Assembly (NCBI GenBank): GCA_002500745.1
Contig: DLST01000001.1
Location: forward strand, 124,001 to 188,000
Direction of reading: 5' to 3'
Source of the DNA: Sphingobacterium sp. UBA7855
GTDB lineage: Bacteria; Bacteroidota; Bacteroidia; Sphingobacteriales; Sphingobacteriaceae
DNA length: 64,000 bases
Positions 58,224 to 64,000 of this stretch are shown here, piece after piece. Position 1 is the stretch's first letter; each line of letters opens with the position of its first letter. Position numbers and translations under genes: made by a program. The notes beneath the pieces were generated by a model. That model was not told the DNA's origin, did not search any database, and saw only the letters and a list, made by a program, of their open reading frames with translations.

Positions 58224-60242
58224 ATGGAAAAGGAAAAGGATAGCGAGTCGCAGGTAAGGCGTTTATTTGAACGTTTCAATACTCAAATAGCAGACCCCGC
58301 TTATATAGATGTTGACTTTTTGGTTTCACTGGTGGACGTCGTTCGTCCAAAGCATGTGAATTTATATGTTCATGCCGACATCCAATTTTTACTCGACTAT
58401 TTTGAAGCATCACCTGAAGAACTTCAATTCTTCCAGCTTTATCTTAAAAGAATCCTGTTGGCCAAGGATTTTGATCAGCTGATTTCCGATACGGGCATCA
58501 TTAGTTATGCAGATTTTTTTTACGAGCTAAAAAAAAGAATGACCGAACGGTATCTACCTTTTCAGCCGCCGAAGTCTACTTTACAATATCTTTTAAATCA
58601 AGTTTTCTACAAATCTAGCGATGCTGAATGGATAGCAATGATCCCTCAGGATCAGGTTGATAGGTTGTTTTGTTTATGTGGATTTCAAACGATTTATGAC
58701 GATGAAACTGGCTTTGGAATGATTGAAATATTGTATGGACTGGAATTGCTGGTCCAACGTATTACAGGCCGTGCTATGGAAACAGATGTAAATAAGATGG
58801 TACCAGAATTCCAAAATTTTGATAGTCCATTTATTGCAATCATGCGGGAATTTACTGAACTGAATGATCGTCTTTTGCAATCCAATGTCAAGTTTATCCC
58901 ATCCAACGATCTATCTTATAAGCAGATTTTGGTATTACATAGGCAATGCGAAGCGTATATCGAAACAGCATTCGACAATTCACATCGTTTTGGAATTTCT
59001 ATCAAAGTGAATCAATCGCTGCTGCGCATGCGGCAACAATTGGAAAGAATCCGAGAAATTTTATATTTTTTGGTGATTGATCATCCAGATGAAAAGAGGC
59101 AAAAGACAGTCAAACTAGCAGTAACACTTCTTGGATACAATTCCGGGAAAAGCAATATTCGCAAATTAGTTGGACAGAGTACACAACTTTTGGCCTACGA
59201 GATTACGCATCATACCGCGCAGACGGGTGAACACTATATTACCTCAAGTGAAAAAGAATATTGGAAAATGTTCCGATCCGCCTGTGGTGGTGGCCTCATT
59301 GTAGGCGTAATGTGTATCTTCAAGTTATTGTTAGGAAAGGTACACACCAGTGAATTTGGTCACGCATTTTTATATAGCCTGAATTATGCGGTAGGTTTTA
59401 CGTTAATTTATCTTTTTGGTGCAACTTTAGCAACCAAACAACCCGCAATGACAGCTTCTGCATTGGTCAACGCAATTGAGCAGGGAACTTCCGGAGCTGG
59501 AAATAACAGACATCGTTATTGGATGTTTGCTGAATTATTTGGAAGATTATTTCGGTCTCAGTTCATTGCTTTTGTCGGTAATGTTGTAATGGCTTTTCCG
59601 ATGAGTCTTTTTCTTGTTTGGTTGATTCAGCAGCTGTCTCACGTTAATATTGCGAGTGCGCAGTGGTCACATCTTGTTAACGACCTTAACCCTGTAAAAA
59701 CACCTTTGGTTTTTCACGCGTCAATTGCAGGCGTTTTCTTATTCCTCTCGGGAATCATTGCCGGAAGTATCTCAAATAGGGACAAGCACAATTCAGTTTA
59801 TTATCGCATTCAGGAGCATCCTATGCTGAAAAAGATCTTCGGACAGCGGCAGACGAACAAAATAGCTTTGTTTTATGAGAAAAAATGGGCCGGTATCGTA
59901 TCTAATGTTTGGTTTGGAATTTTTATGGGAACTACAGCTCCCGTCGGACTTTTTTTAGGTTTAAATCTGGATATTAGGCACATCACATTTGCGAGCGGGA
60001 ATTTGGCATTGGGCTTATTTGGGAACGGTATGGAGTTGCCTGCCGAGATGTGGTTTTGGGGGATCTTGGGGATTGGATTAATAGGTTTTTTCAACTTTAT
60101 GGTTAGTTTCTCCTTATCGTTGATTTTAGCTTTTCGTTCGCGCAACTTATCCTCGGGAGAATTGATTAAAATGGGGCGAGCCGTTTGGATCTATTTTAAG
60201 ATCAATCCAAAGCTGTTCTTCTTCCCACCTCGAAAAAGTTAA
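58224..60242 (+). CDS. PF10136 membrane protein (annotated as site-specific recombinase)
   Basis: 672 residues from ATG 58224; a TTG two codons earlier is unlikely. The first half is soluble and helical (VDFLVSLVDVVRPKHVNLYV, ESNPEEL-like turns). The second half has about six or seven membrane helices (MFRSACGGGLIVGVMCIF, FLYSLNYAVGFTLIYLF, IAGVFLFLSGIIAGSISN, FNFMVSFSLSLILAF) with KQPAMTASALVNAIEQ. It matches the Gcr/SpecificRecomb family, but no recombinase catalytic motif (Ser or Tyr type) is seen and the membrane helices argue against that name. Function unknown. Confidence 0.8.
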   Translation: MEKEKDSESQVRRLFERFNTQIADPAYIDVDFLVSLVDVVRPKHVNLYVHADIQFLLDYFEASPEELQFFQLYLKRILLAKDFDQLISDTGIISYADFFYELKKRMTERYLPFQPPKSTLQYLLNQVFYKSSDAEWIAMIPQDQVDRLFCLCGFQTIYDDETGFGMIEILYGLELLVQRITGRAMETDVNKMVPEFQNFDSPFIAIMREFTELNDRLLQSNVKFIPSNDLSYKQILVLHRQCEAYIETAFDNSHRFGISIKVNQSLLRMRQQLERIREILYFLVIDHPDEKRQKTVKLAVTLLGYNSGKSNIRKLVGQSTQLLAYEITHHTAQTGEHYITSSEKEYWKMFRSACGGGLIVGVMCIFKLLLGKVHTSEFGHAFLYSLNYAVGFTLIYLFGATLATKQPAMTASALVNAIEQGTSGAGNNRHRYWMFAELFGRLFRSQFIAFVGNVVMAFPMSLFLVWLIQQLSHVNIASAQWSHLVNDLNPVKTPLVFHASIAGVFLFLSGIIAGSISNRDKHNSVYYRIQEHPMLKKIFGQRQTNKIALFYEKKWAGIVSNVWFGIFMGTTAPVGLFLGLNLDIRHITFASGNLALGLFGNGMELPAEMWFWGILGIGLIGFFNFMVSFSLSLILAFRSRNLSSGELIKMGRAVWIYFKINPKLFFFPPRKS

Positions 60243-60324
60243 GTTCTAAAAAGTTAAGTTATAATGAAGTCCAGCAACTCTTAATCAATCCCTACCAATG
60301 CAAGTATAACAGGCTAATTTCCTT

Positions 60325-60540
60325 CTAAACATTGATATCACCGGAAAGATCGGGTGTGTCTTCGTCGTCCTTTTTTCTCTGTGCGGCCTGTTCTGCGTCC
60401 TTATTATGGGTACGATCGTCTTTAATACCTGTTAAATCGGTATTAGGACGCTTTTTTCGTTTGGAAGTGTCCTCTTTATGACTTTCGGACAAAGCAGTGT
60501 TTGACTTCTTTGAATCTTCATCGGAGGTCGTCGTCATCAT
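60325..60540 (-). CDS. Small highly charged, disordered hypothetical protein
   Basis: 71 residues from ATG 60540 (MMTTTSDEDSKKSNTALSES); the frame is open 16 codons further. Nearly all residues are polar or charged (Asp, Glu, Lys, Ser, Thr), with no hydrophobic core, so it is likely intrinsically disordered. It resembles small stress-related proteins in Bacteroidota by composition only. A real gene is likely but not proven. Confidence 0.5.
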   Translation of the reverse strand: MMTTTSDEDSKKSNTALSESHKEDTSKRKKRPNTDLTGIKDDRTHNKDAEQAAQRKKDDEDTPDLSGDINV

Positions 60541-60644
60541 AAAAATAAGTATGCTTGCCGTACGAGATTTATTTTTCAATCTATGCATTTGCCATGTTGT
60601 TGTTTAGTAGGGAACAGCGTTCGTAGCGTTATCGTTGGTACAAA

Positions 60645-61562
60645 CTACAGCTTACTTTCGCCAGCAACGACTTCAATAAGGTTTTCAAGCAAGGTAATTT
60701 TTATTTGCTGGCCGCTGTAGTTCCTGCATTCATCATCAATGTGTATTTTTTTGCCTTCCCATTCCAATGTCAACTGGCTTGCTCGGATGGGTTTTATTGT
60801 CAACTCTACATCGGTTCCATTCAATAGTCCGTCAATATAGTTTATAAGTTCCTGCCGTTGCTTGTCAGTTACAATGATGATGTCGAATTGTCCGTCGCCC
60901 GGATCAGCATTGGAAGATAAGATTAGTCGAGGCCCCATGCTTGGAATATTCATAACTTCGGCGAGAATACATGCTGTTTCAAAGTGACTTTCTCCTACCT
61001 TCATTTTCAGTGTTTTAGCCGGGAACGTTTGGACCAGTTCGCGTAATTGCTGGAGTGCAATTTTTATCTCTTCTTCCGCACTAAGATCTTCATCTAAACT
61101 CTTTTTGTCCATTTTCTCCATCAATAAAGGAAATACGCCGAAGCCGATGGATTCTATAAAATGGAGTGGCTTTCCTGCTAATCCCAGAATCATTCCTACA
61201 TCGAACTTTTTAAGTTTACAGTCGTTCCAAAGACCAATGGCTTTTTCACAGTCAAGAGGAATGCCAAGAGAGATCGCAATATTATTTGCAGTTCCTTGTG
61301 GCAGTATGGCGATTGGTCTTTTAAATTTTAGTTTTTTTTCTAATAGCGCTAAAACTGCAGTTTTTATCGTGCCGTCGCCGCCGGCCAAGGCAATAATATC
61401 AGTTTGCTGATCGATCTTCTTGACAGCGTTCTGCTTTGAAACTACTGAGCAACTGTGTCCAAGATTTTCAATCAATTGACATAGTTCATCTTTGTCCCCA
61501 TTCGTATCATCCCCAGCTTTAGGGTTATGTACTAATCTTATGTTTTTGCCATGTTCTTTCAT
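60645..61562 (-). CDS. Diacylglycerol kinase-family lipid kinase (YegS-like)
   Basis: 305 residues from ATG 61562 (MKEHGKNIRLVHNPKAGDDT); the frame is open to an ATG at 61580. The catalytic glycine loop GGDGTIKTAV and PIAILPQGTANNIAISLGIP (NTP and lipid-binding) are clear. It phosphorylates a diacylglycerol or related lipid at the membrane. Its start is about 50 bases from the divergent surE gene. Confidence 0.9.
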   Translation of the reverse strand: MKEHGKNIRLVHNPKAGDDTNGDKDELCQLIENLGHSCSVVSKQNAVKKIDQQTDIIALAGGDGTIKTAVLALLEKKLKFKRPIAILPQGTANNIAISLGIPLDCEKAIGLWNDCKLKKFDVGMILGLAGKPLHFIESIGFGVFPLLMEKMDKKSLDEDLSAEEEIKIALQQLRELVQTFPAKTLKMKVGESHFETACILAEVMNIPSMGPRLILSSNADPGDGQFDIIIVTDKQRQELINYIDGLLNGTDVELTIKPIRASQLTLEWEGKKIHIDDECRNYSGQQIKITLLENLIEVVAGESKL

Positions 61563-61613
61563 AACAATTGAACAAAGCATGGCTGAGATTGGTTTTCAAA
61601 TAAAAGAACAACT

Positions 61614-62390
61614 ATGAATATACTTATTACCAACGACGATGGCATTTATTCGCCTGGTATCGCAGCACTGGCAAGAATAGCGAAACAGTTTGGGACAGTA
61701 AAAATTGTGGCACCCGATGTGGAACAGTCGTCAATGGGACATGCGATTACGCATTCCCGGCCGCTAAGTTATCGGCGGGCACCTATTACTTTTGAAGATG
61801 TTGAAGCTTTTAAGGTCAATGGAACGCCGGCAGATTGTGTAGCATTGGGTTTACATATGTTTCCTGATACGCAGGTTGTACTTTCCGGTATCAATATGGG
61901 ACCAAATCTTGGTAATTCTATGTGGCATTCGGGTACCCTAGCTGCTGCAAAGCAGGCTACCCTTCTTGGTGTGACGGGTATTGCCTTGAGCACCCCTGTC
62001 GGAAATACCGAGCCGGATTTTGAAGGCTTATCTCAATGGACGAGGGATGTGCTAGAAATATTAATTGAAAATAAGGAACCAGTTGAAAATAAAGAACCCG
62101 CTCTTTACAATGTGAATTTCCCAGCCCAACCTCAGGGCATAGTATGGACAAGGCAATCAGTAAGGCTGTATGATGGCAGGGTGGTCGCTGGAGAAGATCC
62201 TATGGGAAGGGAAAACTATTGGATCACTGTCATACCTTTAGAACCTGCTGATAAAGGCACAGATCGTTGGGCAGTAGAAAACAATTTAGTATCCATTACA
62301 CCATTACGTCTTGATCTTACCGCGCATGATGAACTTGCGGAAAGAGTGAAACGCGAGCAAAGTGAATTCAATGGAGCTAAGCGAATGTGA
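61614..62390 (+). CDS. surE: 5'/3'-nucleotidase SurE
   Basis: 258 residues, the usual length. The N-terminal metal site NILITNDDGIYSPGI (Asp pair), the Ser in DVEQSSMGHAIT, NGTPADCVALG and VLSGINMGPNLGN (Asn) are the SurE signature. It dephosphorylates nucleoside monophosphates and short polyphosphate in a stress-related role. The aldo/keto reductase gene follows 13 bases later and may be co-transcribed. Confidence 0.95.
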   Translation: MNILITNDDGIYSPGIAALARIAKQFGTVKIVAPDVEQSSMGHAITHSRPLSYRRAPITFEDVEAFKVNGTPADCVALGLHMFPDTQVVLSGINMGPNLGNSMWHSGTLAAAKQATLLGVTGIALSTPVGNTEPDFEGLSQWTRDVLEILIENKEPVENKEPALYNVNFPAQPQGIVWTRQSVRLYDGRVVAGEDPMGRENYWITVIPLEPADKGTDRWAVENNLVSITPLRLDLTAHDELAERVKREQSEFNGAKRM

Positions 62391-62403
62391 AAATTAAATA
62401 TGA

Positions 62404-63435
62404 ATGGAAAAAGATATGAATGCAACAGAAAATTTAATGCAAAAGGAAAGATTTCGTCCAGTTGATAAGGCTGGATTCGGAGGCGTAGCCTTGGGGAATG
62501 GATTTCAGCACCATACTGATTATGAATGTTTGAAGGCAGTAGAAGCGGCGTGGAAGGCTGGAATACGACTCTTTGACACTTCCCCATGGTACGGTCTAGG
62601 CATAAGCGAACGTCGAATGGGCTTATTTTTAAAAGATCAACCTAGGGAAAGTTTCACTTTGTCAACAAAAGTCGGTAGACTCATGTTGCCTCAAGAAGAT
62701 TTTAAGATGGACCAGTTGCTGTGGAAAGGAAAATTAAATTTTGGGTACCGTTATGATTATACGGCGTCAGGTGTAAGAAGAAGCTTAGAAGATAGTTTGC
62801 AACGCTTAGGACTGTCTTCGATAGATATGGTATTTATTCATGATCTTTCCCCAGACAATGGAGATATGAAAGACAGCTATGCTTATTATTTTGAGCAAGC
62901 TGCGAACGGTGCGATGCCTGAATTGACTAAGATGAGAGAAGAAGGGCTTATTAAAGGCTGGGGGCTGGGAGTTAATACCGTTGAACCGATTTTACAGACA
63001 TTGGAAGTTGCAGATCCAGACGTTTTTCTTTCAGCCTGTCAGTATTCACTGATAAAACATGAGGAAGGGCTGAATCAAGTTTTTCCTAAAGTCGCTGAAC
63101 GAGGTATTTCAATCATCGTGGGAGCGCCATTATGTGCTGGATTTTTAGCTGGAAAAGATCGTTATCTCTACGATGGAAATTTTCCAGCCGGTGTAAAGGA
63201 AAAACTCAATGCATTATATCAGATTGCAAAAAATCACCATGTCGATCTTCGCACCGCAGCATTACAATTTTCGGCAGCACCCGAAGAAGTATCTGGCGTG
63301 ATACCGGGCGCACATACTGCTGAACAAGCGGAGGAAAATGCAAATTCGTTTAGCGTTAAGATTCCAAACGACTTCTGGGACGAGCTAAAACACGAGAAAC
63401 TTATTGAACAGAACTGTCCAGTACCCAACATGTGA
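62404..63435 (+). CDS. Aldo/keto reductase (D-threo-aldose dehydrogenase type)
   Basis: 343 residues from ATG 62404; an ATG at 62416 is also possible. It has the (beta/alpha)8 barrel with the catalytic tetrad visible as Asp and Tyr in FDTSPWYGLGISERRMG, Lys in STKVGRL and His in MVFIHDLS. NADPH-binding residues are in GVIPGAHTAEQAEEN. The SPWYGLGxSE pattern is found in L-fucose/D-threo-aldose dehydrogenase-like members. Substrate is a sugar or aldehyde (inference). Downstream of surE. Confidence 0.88.
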   Translation: MEKDMNATENLMQKERFRPVDKAGFGGVALGNGFQHHTDYECLKAVEAAWKAGIRLFDTSPWYGLGISERRMGLFLKDQPRESFTLSTKVGRLMLPQEDFKMDQLLWKGKLNFGYRYDYTASGVRRSLEDSLQRLGLSSIDMVFIHDLSPDNGDMKDSYAYYFEQAANGAMPELTKMREEGLIKGWGLGVNTVEPILQTLEVADPDVFLSACQYSLIKHEEGLNQVFPKVAERGISIIVGAPLCAGFLAGKDRYLYDGNFPAGVKEKLNALYQIAKNHHVDLRTAALQFSAAPEEVSGVIPGAHTAEQAEENANSFSVKIPNDFWDELKHEKLIEQNCPVPNM

Positions 63436-63535
63436 TGTATTTGACAAAATTTGGGGTGTGATTGGCACACCCTTTTTGAACTGATGTGAATTGGGAAATA
63501 TGTTAGGCTAACTTTACGATCTGTTAATGAATAGA

Positions 63536-64000
63536 TCATTTAAAATCTGCAGGTATAACCAGTTTAAACGTGATCGTATTATGATCTAAGTGAACGGTTA
63601 TGGTCCCTTTGTGAAGTTTTGCTATTTCATGTGCAATAAATAATCCTAATCCCAAACCTTTACTATTGGAACCTCTTGTAAACGGTTCGAATAAGTTTGA
63701 TAAATCCGACAGGTGCTGTGGGAATATTACGTCATTCGTGACGCTAAAAATAAATTGCCCGTCTTCAATGCTTGCATTGATCTCTATGTTTTTATCAGGA
63801 TTTCCGTGCTTTATTGCATTTCCAATTAAATTTGAAAAGGCCCGTCCCATTTTATGTTGATCACAACGTATTTCAGTTGGAACCTCGATGTTGGCAATTA
63901 ACTTTTTATTATGCAATAACTCATATTCTGATAGGATTTGTCTAATTAACGTATCTATTCGGCAATATTCATTTATTATCGAGGGTTTATTTTCAAGACG
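63536..64000 (-). CDS. Sensor histidine kinase, C-terminal part (cut by window edge)
   Basis: The open frame continues past the right end of the window, so about 155 residues are visible. It reads the end of the dimerisation domain (RIDTLIRQILSEYELLHNKK) and a HATPase domain: N box AFSNLIGNAIKHG, F box LFEPFTRG and G2 box KGLGLGLFIAHEI. The apparent start at 63916 is an internal TTG codon, not the gene start. The H box and any sensor domain lie outside the window. A cytoplasmic signalling kinase; signal unknown. Confidence 0.85.
   Translation of the reverse strand, partial: RLENKPSIINEYCRIDTLIRQILSEYELLHNKKLIANIEVPTEIRCDQHKMGRAFSNLIGNAIKHGNPDKNIEINASIEDGQFIFSVTNDVIFPQHLSDLSNLFEPFTRGSNSKGLGLGLFIAHEIAKLHKGTITVHLDHNTITFKLVIPADFK

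Noticed and set aside
58224..60242. Mobile-element role for the PF10136 gene
   Set aside because: No recombinase catalytic residues, no flanking repeats or attachment sites; it is a membrane protein.
1..64000. CRISPR arrays, phage genes, insertion sequences, toxin-antitoxin or restriction systems
   Set aside because: No repeat array, transposase, integrase or related motif was seen by reading all frames.

Overview
The window looks like a chromosomal segment of a Bacteroidota bacterium, most likely Sphingobacteriaceae and close to Sphingobacterium (inference from gene content; no search was run). The signs are a SusC/SusD pair, a hybrid two-component system (HTCS) regulator, lipoproteins with Bacteroidota-type lipoboxes, roughly 40% GC, weak Shine-Dalgarno sites, and promoters of the Bacteroidota sigma-ABfr type (TTG, 19-20 bases, TAnnTTTG). 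No CRISPR array, phage, insertion sequence or rRNA operon is visible.

Left part (1-12.4 kb): the start of a YggS gene cut by the window edge, an MscS-type channel, a secreted DUF4964/5127/4965/1793 enzyme, several small membrane or secreted proteins, a GNAT acetyltransferase, a membrane-anchored DUF2931 protein, an orphan ABC ATPase overlapping a small membrane protein, a YceI lipoprotein divergent from an HxlR regulator, and a CheY-like receiver.

Polysaccharide utilisation locus (12.5-28 kb): a 1356-residue HTCS faces GH105, DUF2264, BNR-propeller and DUF2264 genes that form one tight operon closed by a strong terminator. SusC/SusD follow as a second unit with a long leader and their own terminator. 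The set (unsaturated uronyl hydrolase, two candidate glucuronidases, one propeller) fits removal of rhamnose-glucuronic acid caps from a plant arabinogalactan-like glycan. A decayed 2-hydroxyacid dehydrogenase fragment lies just behind it.

Middle (28-47.5 kb): DinB; a 1999-residue alpha-2-macroglobulin-like protein with a SusC-type carboxypeptidase-regulatory plus TonB-plug module inserted and a CxEQ thioester motif; an RND efflux operon (adaptor, HAE1 pump, OMP); a His-rich small protein; YoaK; a lipoprotein; a 58-residue basic protein; a GH2 enzyme; and an M13 peptidase.

Right part (47.8-64 kb): ROK kinase, tRNA-Leu(UAG), an ECF sigma/anti-sigma pair with TTG starts, a GAF/PAS hybrid histidine kinase, SDR, acyl-CoA desaturase, DUF202, a VOC protein paired with a solo ArsR C-terminal domain, a PF10136 membrane protein, a lipid kinase divergent from SurE, an aldo/keto reductase, and a histidine kinase running off the right edge.

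The items most worth a second look are the macroglobulin/plug fusion, the arabinogalactan-cap hypothesis, the ABC ATPase with its overlapping membrane partner, and the degraded gene pieces at 28.1 and 41.7 kb.
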